Assembly: GCA_934045905.1 (NCBI GenBank) | Contig: OW203762.1 | Coordinates: 11,313,647-11,377,646 of the forward strand | Direction: 5' to 3' | Length of the DNA: 64,000 nucleotides | Source: Leuctra nigra | Lineage: Eukaryota; Arthropoda; Insecta; Plecoptera; Leuctridae | Shown here: positions 11,263-21,525 of the stretch, piece by piece | Position numbering within the stretch: the stretch's first letter is position 1 | How the letters are laid out: each line of letters begins with the position of its first letter | Program-made: the position numbers and the translations under genes | Notes under the pieces: generated by a model | Told to the model about the DNA's origin: nothing | The model's database searches: none | Seen by the model: the letters and a program-made list of their open reading frames with translations, nothing else

Positions 11263-12094
11263 TACCGGGTGGCGCATAAAAAACGCACAATTGGCGAGAC
11301 ATTGCTGTGACGAAACTACTGTATACATCGGGCCGAAAATTTGACATAATTTAAACAACATACCAAGGTTTAATGTGTGAAAGTTTCAAAAATTTTACTT
11401 CCTTGGAAAATAAGTTACAGCAGTTCGAATTTGGTTGTCGAAAAATCGATTATACGGAGCTCAAATAGGGCGCGTCCAGAAAAAGAGCATTTGTTGGGAT
11501 GCTGTTTATTCAAAACTACGCACTATAACAAGCTCAAAATATAAAATTTTATGCACAATATATTACCATCATTGGTGTAAAAATTTCAATAAAGTTGAAT
11601 AAATTTAACGAAAGTTATGGTATCTTGAAGTTGAGATTAAAAGCAGAATTAGCGTAAGATAATTACACTTTTTGAAATTATCGTGCGTAATAAAACTTAG
11701 AAATGATACTCTGCTTTTAGGCTCAACATGAAGAACCCATATCTTTTGTTCCATTGATTCTAATGTATTGAAATTTTTACTTAATATATAGCAATATATG
11801 TTGTTTAAAATGTAAAATATTCAGATTGATATAGTAAGCAGTTGTGACGAAACAGCGTCACGGCCAATGGACGTTTTCTGTACGCGGGCTATTTGAGCTC
11901 GGTATTATCGATTTTTTGGCAACCAAATTCGAGCAGCTGTAACTTTTTTTCTACGAAAGAAATGTTTTTGAAAGTTTCACTCAATAAACCTTAGTACGTT
12001 GTTTATATTTTGTGAAATTTTCAGCACGATGTATGCAAAAGTTTCGTCACAGCGATGTCTCGCCCAATGTGTGTTTTTTATGCGCCACCCGGTA
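11263..12094. mobile_element. Long fold-back element with TACCGGGTGGCGC ends
   Basis: An 832-bp element flanked by TA on both sides (11261-11262 and 12095-12096). Outer arms TACCGGGTGGCGCATAAAAA and the complement match over ~55 bp. Matching continues inward in blocks, for example GAGCTCAAATAG at 11458 against CTATTTGAGCTC at 11889, so each half complements much of the other. Long arms with a TA duplication fit a Tc1/mariner-like fold-back. Confidence 0.75.
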
Positions 12095-12118
12095 TAAAAA
12101 TCTCAATAAATAGGTACT

Positions 12119-12752
12119 TTAAGGTGGCTGCAATATCACGTGACTTTTCAACCAAAAAGCTACAAATTTTTATTTGAAAGGGTTCAGTTTAGCAAATACT
12201 TCTCACTCATCAGATAAGTTAGGACACATCTGTTGGAATTAATCCACGCAGAAAAGAACTGCGAAAATAACTTATTAGATGATTTTACTTCCTTGCACCT
12301 AAATATTCTCAAATCAAGACCTGAAGTTTAAGGAAATCCTATGAGTTGCCAAGAACAGCAAACTTTAATCTAATAAAAGGGCACATATGCATCACAAACC
12401 TGACACAATTTTGCCAATAAAACATGCGCTCTTTCTTCATCTTTCCAACGAAATGTTGAGATATTAATTATATCCACTATTATGAATGTAATATTTAAAA
12501 TAACAGCACTTGGTTTTGACAGCTTTCAAACGCGTACGGATACACACGATTTTCATTTATTTTATTCTTAAACCACTGCAAAAATAAATTTTATTGACTG
12601 CAAATATTGATAAACTCCAGTATGCAGTGAATTTACTTCATAAATCACCTTGGATTACTCAGCATGAACGATGTAAGGTATGTACTCATAGGTAACTATT
12701 TCTTTTGATCGGATGTAGAGAAATAAAGTCACGTGATATGCATTGGCCTTAA
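12119..12752. mobile_element. Candidate TTAA-flanked element
   Basis: TTAA at 12119-12122 and 12749-12752 bracket ends GGTGGCTGCAATATCACGTG and CACGTGATATGCATTGGCC, which pair over about 24 bp with a short gap. TTAA duplications are typical of piggyBac. The interior has no transposase. Confidence 0.5.
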
Positions 12753-12957
12753 TGTCTCATACACATAATATTAGTTTTTGGAAAAAATCTATCGGCAGAA
12801 AATAGTTTAAATAGTAATATTTACTAGTAAAATTACTGTATTTTTTTCGAACTTGCCATGTTATAGGGCAAACTCAAATTCATAAAGTGATATATCTTGG
12901 AAATTAGTTCAACTACCCCACTTTTTCTTGCGTTTATATGGTGCAGAAGGAAATTGT

Positions 12958-13262
12958 CTATTAAGACGGCTGGGAAGTGAGTTTGACCTTGAAGAGTTTT
13001 TTAATTGAATTTTATCAATATCTTTTTCCAGTGTTATTGTTACTAAATTTACTAAAATTACTAAATTTTCGGGTTCTAAACACCTGTTGGACAAAATAAA
13101 ACTAATAACTTATTCCAAACTATGAAATTATTTTCATTGAGCTGTTCTGAATTCACCTCCATAGCCCTATTTTGTTAACAATTACACTGGAAGAAGATAT
13201 TGATAAAAATCGATTAGAAAACTCGTCAAGGCCACGCTCACTACCAAGTCCTCTTAATTAAA
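12958..13262. mobile_element. Fold-back MITE family, copy A (copy B at 34335-34640)
   Basis: Left arm TTAAGACGGCTGGGAAGTG...GACCTTGAAG and right arm CGTCAAGGCCACGCTCACTA are inverted relative to each other, with AGATATTGATAAAAATCGAT in the right arm matching the left. The same arrangement is present at 34335-34640 in PPP1R21. Confidence 0.7.
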
Positions 13263-13400
13263 TAAGCATATTTGTTCAGATATCTATCAGAGACCTCTAC
13301 TTGGGCATCCCCCCTTAAACTCATGGTTGAGTTGAGTAAGAGTAAGTATGCGCTATGCTTCACTGAGCACAAGGTAGGGCGGTTACTGGTTAGGTACACC

Positions 13401-14036
13401 TAGTGATGCCCAGCGGGAATATTCCCGAGCAAATTTGAGGAATATTCCCCAAATCGGGAATTTACTTTTTTATTATAAATTAAAATTATAATGTTCTTAT
13501 TTTGTAGTATTCTCTTTTTTGTCACGAATTTTCTTGATATCTTATGACAGGGGTCGGTAACCTTTTTTGGTGACGGGAGTCAATTTCTGAAAAATTTATA
13601 AATTAGATAATAATGCGAGCTGCAGTAGGCAATCAAATATAATACACCGAAAATAATCAATTGAATTACTAGTTTATTCTGCTATTTTGACGCAGGGCGT
13701 TTTTTAAAGAATTTCAACAATTTCTAAGATGTGATATAGGGACTGAACAAACTCAATCCTACAACATCCCCCGCAGGGCGTTTTTTTCTCTTCGAATTTT
13801 CAAATTTTTCGATTCCAGATCTTTATTTAAATTATAAAGAGCCATTCAAAACCCACCAAGGAGCCGCAGGTTGCCAACCACTGTCTTATGACATCTCATT
13901 ACATAAACATGCTTTAATAATGTTTTCTCTTAATGTTTTCTCATCCCTGTAGTAAATTCCCAATAAATTCCCGGTTTAGGGAATATTCCCGGGAATATTC
14001 CTGAAAAAATAAATTCCCGGGAATATTACATCACTA
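13401..14036 (+). mobile_element. hAT-like element with GGGAATATTCCC arrays, holding a nested hAT
   Basis: Ends TAGTGATGCCCAGCGGGAAT and ATATTACATCACTA lie inside a perfect 8-bp duplication GGTACACC (13393-13400, 14037-14044). Several GGGAATATTCCC palindromes sit at each end. The middle is interrupted by a second element at 13548-13883 with its own duplication. Confidence 0.88.
13548..13883 (+). mobile_element. hAT-like element (CAGGGGTCGGTAACC end), nested
   Basis: A 336-bp element starting CAGGGGTCGGTAACCTTTTT and ending GGTTGCCAACCACTG, inside a perfect 8-bp duplication TCTTATGA (13540-13547, 13884-13891). CAGGGGTCGG...CCNACCCCTG ends are widespread in animal hAT elements. It inserted into the GGGAATATTCCC element and is therefore younger. 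Confidence 0.88.
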
Positions 14037-14512
14037 GGTACACCTACCTACCTTTGTATGTTTCCCTATGTTGAACGAGTATGTATTGACACATACCTAC
14101 TGAACAGAAAAAAATGCTTAATTAGGTTTCTAGATATTGTAAGATGTGGGCATGTATTATTCACGTCATATTACTTACTACAGTTTTTCAGTGTCGAGGT
14201 TTTCGAAGTTGCAATCTGAAAGGGTCTATATGCTGGTGGCTTCCTGCTGCTAGCTCTCTGTAATAAAAAAAAATTACAATTTGCATAAAAAAATAGGAGA
14301 ATCTTGGAGGATACTGGATTGAATGTTTTTTTTCAGTGCAGGGTTTGTATTGAAGTTGCCGTCCAATAATCCTAACTGTAATTTCAATCCCCATAAAAAT
14401 ACCAGCCAAGTCTCTTCAACTATAAAAAAATAGAAGAAATCTAAAAATTTAGCACTGAAAAGTAGTGATATCAAAAAATGGGCCAAGTCAAAACTTAATT
14501 ATAAAAACCAAA

Positions 14513-15246
14513 ATATACTTGGCGCATCGTATATATAAATAGTAAGAAGCATATGCCAAAAATTTAATATACCTAACTAAACATATACTAGGAAAACGCT
14601 CAGTGTAACGCGTTGATGAGCGAGCACGGGTACGTGCAAATTCTCGAACCGGAAATGCGTACACAACGCACAGTAAACATATCCATCCATTTTGAATTGA
14701 AATATGAGCCACTAAATCAACGAATTTCATCGAACCTTGAAAATAGCATCTAAAAGTAGATGCACCCTGGTTCATAAAGCAAATCAGGTTCAATTTAATT
14801 GGCACTGGAAACCATTCATTTCGATAAGTTTCATATCCGACGGCTATTAAAAATGTCAATAAGTTCATAAGTTCTTAACTGTTTGGGCTAAACATTTGTA
14901 AAATAAGAGACATTGTTGGTCTTAATGATCATGCAAAATATGAGTTTAATCACATGTATAGAAGAGCATTTTCATTTTTCAACCTATCAGGAGATGTTTA
15001 TTTAAATTTTAACCCATGAATGGATTTCAAAATAAATTATGGTCTGCAAACAGAAAAGGTTGTCTCTACATGTGTGCAAAATTTCAGCTCGATCGAAGAA
15101 AAACTCTGACCTGTATAGCCTCACCTAGCAGAAAAACAAAACAAAAACAAAAAAAAACGGAGGTCCGTGCCAAATGAGCCAAAAGGAGACGCTCGCTCAA
15201 TAATATAGGCCTAAAATGCCCTAAAAACGATGCGCCAAGTATATTA
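14513..15246. mobile_element. Element with TATACTTGGCGCATCG ends containing a dispersed repeat
   Basis: Terminal inverted repeats of about 17 bp (ATATACTTGGCGCATCG and CGATGCGCCAAGTATAT). The interior, 14590-15215, is an inverted copy of the 7590-8576 repeat, with AACGCGTTGATGAGCGAGCAC near its left and GAGACGCTCGCTCAATA near its right. Confidence 0.55.
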
Positions 15247-15547
15247 TTAGGTATATATTAGTAAAGTAGGTTACCTACTACTGTACGTTGAAGTTCAATA
15301 TGATCAGAGAGTGACTGTTGTGTAGAATGTTTCGTAGCATGCCGAAACATTCGGAAGTCTGTTAAATATTCAATAGAATTGAGAGGTAAATTCAGCAAGA
15401 AGATATTGCCTTCTTGTCAGACTGATCTTTTGCTCACACTTTACAAGCTTTGCTTTACAAATAGGGTCCGATCGCAACAGAGAGGAGAACAGCACTGTTG
15501 TATTCTGGATCGACTCTAGTTAAGTTCGATAACCCACTTGACCTCAC

Positions 15548-15770
15548 CTTCTGCAGATGTTTCGGATACGTTGGAAATATGGAAGGCACAGTGTTCAGTC
15601 GTAGTCGAACAGTCTGTCCGGTTTTGTCAAAATCTTTCTCAGCAAAATGGATGGAACAGAGAGCACTGTGTGGCTTTGCATGCCACTTGTCTCGCTGGAC
15701 AGCACATTCCCATTGCTTTCGGAGAACTGGATCGTTGGGGAACCAAAAATAAAAAGAAACGTAATCTTCC
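15548..15770 (-). CDS. Orphan THAP-domain exon
   Basis: Read on the minus strand this encodes the second half of a THAP domain: a FWFPNDPVLRKQW block, W, C-x2-H-F (CSIHF) and a late PSIFP. It ends at a good splice donor (AAG|GTGAGG) at 15548. The acceptor may be the AG after GATCC near 15738, preceded by a T-rich tract, which puts the intron close to where the other THAP gene has its first intron. The N-terminal exon with the first two cysteines is not found upstream, where a CAGTGGCGTAACTA hAT element and C-rich repeats intervene. A possible next exon is 14279-14160 (ATTACAG|AGAGCTAGC, short frame to a stop). It may be a live gene with distant exons or a relic. Confidence 0.55.
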
Positions 15771-15835
15771 ATCATCCAACTTCCGCCATCTTCCAGGGGG
15801 CGCCACGGCGTCAAATAAATGCCAAACAACGATAA

Positions 15836-16525
15836 CTAGGGGGGGGGGGGGGGTTGCGACACCCGGAAGGGTGGTCTAGGGGGCAAAGGCCCCCAGGTTT
15901 AGCCCCGCAGGGCGTTTTTTTAGAATTTAACAATTTAAAAGTGATTCTGGTGCTCTAAAATACACGAACTGAAGCAAACTACCCTCCAATTTGCGTTTTC
16001 GGACTGACCTGATGGCAGCACTTTCCAGTTTCCAGTCTGTTATAACCACCATGACACTTAAGTGTCATGCACCGTGACGCGGATTGGTTTGTTTACGTTG
16101 GTTTGGTGTCATGGTGTCATGGCGGAATGAAGTGTCAGTGAAGGTGGAATAACTTGTGAGTTGTGTTGCTTACGTTACATTATTACTTTGTTATTACTTC
16201 ATTTTATCATTTCCACCAGATTCCTCACCATAATTGTGGTTAATTTCCGAAGATAATAAGTAGGTAGTACTGCCTTTCTGATTAAAATGACATTAATAAC
16301 ATCAATAAAAATGGCAGCCGTGGCCGAAACGAAAACGATTGCCTCTACAGCACTTATACTTTCTCACACTAGAGTGTGCCCCCTTTGCTCAAAAACGCGA
16401 ATTGCTGCCCCGAAGGGCGTTTTTTTTTTTTGTATTAAAGCAATTTACAAATGATTCTGGGATGCTAAGCTTAATTTTGTATGTAGAATGGGGAGTCAGT
16501 CTGCTCCCCCCCCCCCCCCCCCTTC
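15836..16525. repeat. C/G-tract repeats with a shared GCAGGGCGTTTTTT motif
   Basis: A 14-G run at about 15840, then GCCCCGCAGGGCGTTTTTTT at ~15901; a related block at ~16405 (GAAGGGCGTTTTTT, then AAAGCAATTTACAAATGATTCTGG) precedes a C run at ~16506. The two blocks resemble each other and part of 13690-13780. They look like pieces of C-rich hAT-like elements; boundaries are not resolved. Confidence 0.5.
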
Positions 16526-16700
16526 CCATTTGCCTGGTTCAATCAGTGTCTTTCGTTTATTTGGAAACAATATATCGAACAATGTTTCACATGTCAAAAC
16601 AATAGGTATACCTACACTCTTTTACAATTTTCTAATGGAAAATGCTTCCTTTTTGGTTGCAACAAGTATGAAGTTACATTTAAGAAGCTTTCATCGTATT

Positions 16701-17393
16701 CAGTGGCGTAACTATAATTTCAGGGCCCCCCCGCGAGATATCTTAAGAGCCTCCCCCCCCCCCCTGTAATTACAATTTTTTCTATGCGATATTTGTCTTC
16801 AATGGAGATCCTTTTTTGGGATTTCATCTCAGCACAGCGGTCAATTACAGTTTCCACATTCACCTTCTTTGCTCTTGCAGCTTCTATACTTAACAGTCAT
16901 AATCCTAGTAGTCTTTCTTGTCACATAGAATTTCGAACATGGTTTTTTATTATCTTTAATTTTGAAAACCACTAGTACCACTTAGGTCGCTAATCGGCTT
17001 GCTTAGACTCATGGTAACTCGAAAAAGCAAAGAGCAAACAAAGTTATAAGAATAACTAAGAAAATTGGAACAAATGTTGTCACACAAGAACGCGATACAC
17101 ACTCACAAGAGACACAAGGAATACTGAAACATTATAGTCAAGTTTCAATTTGGGCTTGGCAAGGATTTGGCAATGTATACCTTCTGCCACAAAAGTTGAA
17201 TATTGGACTTCCGATCGTCAGCAGGGTATCTATAATGACAACCTGTAAAGTTGTGTTCAAGAAGTCAAATCTATTTTCTAGCTTCGTTAAAATCAATAAT
17301 ATATAGTCTTTGATGGTATATTATTTTCGGGCCCCCTTGGTCCTCGGGCCCCCCCGCGACCGCGGTCCCCGCGGTCCCCTAGTTACGCCACTG
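16701..17393 (+). mobile_element. hAT-like element with CAGTGGCGTAACTA ends
   Basis: Ends CAGTGGCGTAACTATAATTT and CTAGTTACGCCACTG, duplication ATCGTATT/ATCGCATT (7 of 8 matching; 16693-16700 and 17394-17401). Runs of C just inside both ends. This terminus is widely seen in animal hAT MITEs. No transposase. Confidence 0.85.
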
Positions 17394-17615
17394 ATCGCAT
17401 TCCATCTGATGCGTGGATCCTAACATGACAACTCTCCAAATTTCTAAACGAGACAATAATTTTATGAATAAGTAGGTAGGGTCAGTGTCCCAGTTCTCGT
17501 CACCCTTTAGCATAATTCAGCATAAACTAATTTATAAAACAACTGTTTGTGAAATGTCACAACTTTGCTGCATTCCACATGATAAATTAGACCTTGAAGA
17601 TTCATTTCTTATTGG

Positions 17616-18196
17616 CAGACTTGGGTAAATTACTTTTAAAAAGTAATGAAATTACGTTACAAATTACATGGGTTAAAATGTAGTAAAATTACTTTACCGT
17701 TACAATTATTAAGAAGTAATGAAATTACTTTACATTTCATGAACAATAGTAACGAAATTACTTCGAAATTTTCCGTGATTTCCGAAATGTACACAAAACA
17801 AAATAATAAAAATGAAGCCTATCCTACAACCAGCATGCAAAGAGATTCTCGTGTCATTTTAGGGAATATATCCATTTGACATTATTTTACAAGACGATTC
17901 TAGGTGTTTATTATTAAAAAATCGTCCAAAAGATAAAGGTAAATCAATTCAGGCTTAAATTCATCTTACTCATCGTGAATTTAGTTCCACAACTTGCAAA
18001 AGATGTACGAAAACAACAGTGGAGGCGCGACAATTTGTAACGCGTTACTAACCTCAAATTACATGGAAAAAAGAAATGAAATTACTCGGACGTTACTTCA
18101 AAAATTTTGTAATGAAATTACTGGCTCGTTCGTTACCCAAAAAAGTAATTTCATTACAGTAATGCGTTACTTTCGTTACGTTACTACCCAAGACTG
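17616..18196 (+). mobile_element. hAT-like element with AAGTAATGAAATTAC arrays
   Basis: A 581-bp element, ends CAGACTTGGGTAAATTAC and GTTACTACCCAAGACTG, perfect 8-bp duplication CTTATTGG (17608-17615, 18197-18204). The first ~150 and last ~150 bp are filled with GTAATGAAATTAC and CGTTAC motifs; the middle is unrelated sequence. Chance open frames inside are not genes. Confidence 0.88.
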
Positions 18197-18266
18197 CTTA
18201 TTGGTCATTGCTAGCAGGGTGAGCTCAGAAAAGTTATTTTACAGTTTAAATGAGCAAAAAACCACC

Positions 18267-18515
18267 CAGCAAACACTGTTACATGACAGGCATGTGCCAT
18301 GAGATTTGCCAGTTACATGCCAGGGAGGTGCCAGGCATGTAACTATGACTGGACAACGGGCTGCCAGGCACCTCCCATGGTAGCTGCCTGGCACATGTCC
18401 ATGGGAGCTGCCTGGCACATCCCAGCAGCTGCCTGGCACATCTCTGGGAGCTGCCTGGCACATCCCAGCAGCTGCCAGGCACCTCCCAGGTACATCTCTG
18501 GCACATTCCAGCGAG
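18267..18515. repeat. TGCCAGGCA motif array 1
   Basis: About a dozen TGCCAGGCA/TGCCTGGCA motifs, many followed by CATCCCAGCAGC or CATCTCTGGGAGC. It starts with CAGCAAACACTG. The array is flanked by inverted TTTACAGTTTAAAT (18238 region and 18545-18560). Frames reading AWHM/GTSLA arise only from the repeat. Confidence 0.7.
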
Positions 18516-18989
18516 TTCAGCTGCCTAAAATTAACGGTTATTTTGAATTTAAACTGTAAAAAGTAAACTATAATAGCGATATCTACACGGGTTTTCATCA
18601 TAATTACATTACGACAAGATATTCACAGAGATTATTACAATTGCTTATTACAATTGGCAGGCAGACGCGCTATCCAAGGGACCACGATGGCAGCTGAAGG
18701 TTTGGTGCGTTGAAACATAAGTAGTTGAAACGAGCATTTGAAAGGAGATAGGTTGCGGCTGTTATGCTCACGTAAATAATTGATCCACAAAATTAATATG
18801 AAGTTAAACTAATAGGCAAATTAAAATGTATTATTTTTAAATAAATCAATGTTAGCCTGGGATTAGCACTTATAATGTTATCACTAGTAACACAACACTG
18901 GGTTATTACGACGAAGGAATAACATAACTAGTCACTAGTTATGTTATACGTAATATATAAAAATTTAAGAATGTTATGTAAAAATGGGT

Positions 18990-19122
18990 GCCTATTCTCG
19001 AGTTTGTTGAAAATGTTCACCATGCGGAAATGAGCACATTACTTTATCTTTGATAAAACAAAAGATTTCCCTTGATATCGCATAGTCTCATTTTCACATG
19101 CGGTATCAACTCGAGAATAGGC
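18990..19122. mobile_element. Hairpin MITE with CCTATTCTCGAG ends
   Basis: GCCTATTCTCGAGTTTGTTG at the left and TATCAACTCGAGAATAGG at the right are inverted, and CACCATGCGGAAATGAG pairs with CTCATTTTCACATGCGG. A diverged relative lies near 10830-10960 (CTCGAATTTGTGGAAAATG). Confidence 0.55.
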
Positions 19123-19304
19123 CCCAGCTGGAGCGCCTCTCTTCTCTCCTCGCGACCGAATTCATTTCACTTCTATTATAAGATTTACGCCGAATGAATT
19201 ACGCCGGTCACGACGAAATCAGAAAAAGACTCCATGGTGCAATGGAGTGCTATCTACTTCTATCTATTTTCCTTCCTTGCATATATATAAAACCTATTTT
19301 CCGT

Positions 19305-19352
19305 CGCCATTAGCCTCACTGCAGAACAGTGCGACGTTAAGCCCCAGGCAAA
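19305..19352 (+). repeat. SINE 3'-end fragment
   Basis: CCGTCGCCATTAGCCTCACTG and CAGTGCGACGTTAAG match the 3' part of the tRNA-derived SINE at 26050-26333; an A-rich tail follows. The 5' tRNA-like part is absent. Confidence 0.65.
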
Positions 19353-19489
19353 AAAAATATAAAACCTTGAAGTTCGAGGTGAATAGGTATTACCTAATTA
19401 AGTTTAGGTTATGCTTAGTTCTTATAGCAAACTAATTTTAGAATTATCTATAAGAGCTACTTGTTATTTTAGCAAGCACCTATAGTATG

Positions 19490-20097
19490 GCGAGTACCTC
19501 ACAAATATTCAAACTAACTTACAAAATGAGTTTGAACATTTGGGAGGTCCCCGCCATGTAACAGGGATGTGCCAGGCAGCTCCCTGGGATGAAACTGGCA
19601 TATTATGCCTGGCACATGCCTGGCACATCCCTGTTACATGGCGGGGACCTCTCAAATGTTCAAACTAACTTACAAAATGAGTTTGAACATTTGGGAGGTC
19701 CCCGCCATGTAACAGGGATGTGCCAGGCAGCTCCCTGGGATGAAACTGGCATATGCCTGGCACATCCCTGGCACATGCCTGGCACATCCCTGTTACATGG
19801 CGGGGACCTCCCAAATGTTCAAACTCATTTTGTAAGTTAGTTTGAACATTTGAGAGGTCCCCGCCATGTAACAGGGACCTCCCAAATTCCACCACATTCC
19901 TCTCGATAAGGTTTGAACATCTGGGAGCTCCCTGTTACATGGCGAGGACATCCCAAATGTTCAAACTCATTTTCTAAGTAGGTAGTTTGAACATTTGGGA
20001 GGTCCCCGCCATGTAACAGGGAGCTCCCAAATGCCATATCCCAAATGGTCAAACTGGGATGTGCCAGGGAGGTGCCAGGCATGTACCTTGTTTGCTG
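19490..20097. repeat. TGCCAGGCA motif array 2 with nested inverted units
   Basis: Four or more units of TTTGAACATTTGGGAGGTCC and CCGCCATGTAACAGGGA occur in alternating orientation, separated by TGCCAGGCA and ATGCCTGGCACATCCC motifs and by CAAACTAACTTACAAAATGA. It ends GGCATGTACCTTGTTTGCTG, complementary to the CAGCAAACA start of array 1 at 18267, so the two arrays may be ends of one 1.8-kb element, but no 8-bp duplication is seen. Confidence 0.7.
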
Positions 20098-21525
20098 GGC
20101 ACTTGCCCAAATCTCGTCCACTTGAGAAATTCAATGTTTAAGTGGTAGAGTATGGTTAATGGTTAATGGAGTATTCATGGTGGTCGAGATTAGAGACGTG
20201 GACGAGAACTGGGACACTGACCCTATTTGAAACATCAACTGGGGGCCACAAAAATTAGTCCCGTGGGCCGCATGTGGCTTGCAGAACTAATTTTGCATTG
20301 CAGGCTAATCATTTGCAGACTAATCACCTGAAAAGGGTTAACAGTCGGTAAAGAAATTTGAATTTGTCTTCTTGCTCTTTGCTTGGAAATTGACACATTG
20401 AGCTCTTTGACCGAGTTCCAACGGTCTAAGTTGGAACTAGGTAGGCAGATTGTGAGTGAACGGCACAAGTAAGGAACACAGAGAGTGAACGAAGCAGGTG
20501 GTAGTGGTATTTAGGTACCTATACCTACCTACCTGTTACATAGGTATAGGGTTGCCATATTTTGAAATCCTGAGGGGCAGGCGTGTAGGAACTGTAGGAA
20601 CACAGTCTGGGAGGGTCCCCCAGAAAACGCAGGTCAGGGCCCCGTAGGCCTGAGAAAATTTTGAATTTCAAGCATGAAATAGAGCCATTCCTATGCGTTT
20701 TGGACTAGAAATTTCGGCAATTTCGACCACCTTCACCTTCTTCCACCTACCGAGCCTCCTACCTCCTACTCCTACCCTAAAACAATTTTGCCTGATTTTA
20801 TTTACACGTTGAAAATAAACACGTTCAAGTTGGAAAGCACTTACCTATGAAAAGAGATTCTACCTCCTTCACTTCTTTTCGTACATCTACTTTTACAACG
20901 AAAAGCTTCACAACATATCACCATATTAAAAAATATATTTCATAAAACCTCTCATAATTTCTTCATTCGTTTCCGAAACCTGCGCCTGCCTGTTGCCTGC
21001 TTTGCTTTGTGAGTGGCACACACAAACAAGATGTCTATTGTGGCGGTATAAGCTCCAAACCAAGATTATGACGTCATTTGCATACTTTCGGTTGCAATCG
21101 GCCAACAGTCTTGCCACTTGCATTGTTAGTGACATCATTATGACGTCAGAGACTTGGCCTCGCTTTTACATGAGCCACTCTGCAGCGAACCAACCAACCA
21201 CAAGCAAGCAACCTGAGCTGAGCCGAGTAGGTACTTGGTAGGTACCTAGCCGAGTTGCTGACTGTTTTTCTTGGTTTTTCCTTACCCCAAGGTACCTATT
21301 TGCTAATTGCTTTTCGTTTTGAGGTGTTTAGGTATATTTCATGTTGTACTCCATCCATTCAGAAGTCTGATCTGAATATGTGATAAGAGAAAAAGTGATA
21401 CATTTATAAAAAAAAAGTGCTGCCGACCCATTTACGACAGTGACAGTTGACAGTTATTTTCAGGTTATGTTTAGGTTTTGAAGGGGAGGATCCCGGAGAT
21501 CCTTGACGCTTGTATTTTTGCGGAG
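20098..21525. other. Intergenic region upstream of PPP1R21
   Basis: Holds truncated hAT-like pieces (GGGGGCCACAAAAATTAGTC near 20240; TAGGGTTGCCATATTTTG near 20548), TAGGTACC-rich sequence, and from about 21000 the likely promoter of PPP1R21 with cAMP-response-type sites. No gene seen. Confidence 0.5.
21069..21148. promoter_or_regulatory. Two CRE-type TGACGTCA palindromes upstream of PPP1R21
   Basis: Perfect TGACGTCA sites at 21069-21076 and 21141-21148, exactly 72 bp apart, plus a near match TGACATCA at 21130-21137 and an overlapping octamer-like ATTTGCAT at 21076-21083. They lie 380-460 bp upstream of the PPP1R21 start codon. Sites of this type bind CREB/ATF bZIP factors. Promoter role is inferred from position. 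Confidence 0.45.

Noticed and set aside
17646..18302. Frames of 77 and 102 codons
   Set aside because: Lie inside or across the edge of the AAGTAATGAAATTAC element; no conserved features.
18239..18601. Overlapping frames on both strands rich in AWHM, DVPGSC and similar
   Set aside because: They arise from translating the TGCCAGGCA repeat array and have no independent coding signal.
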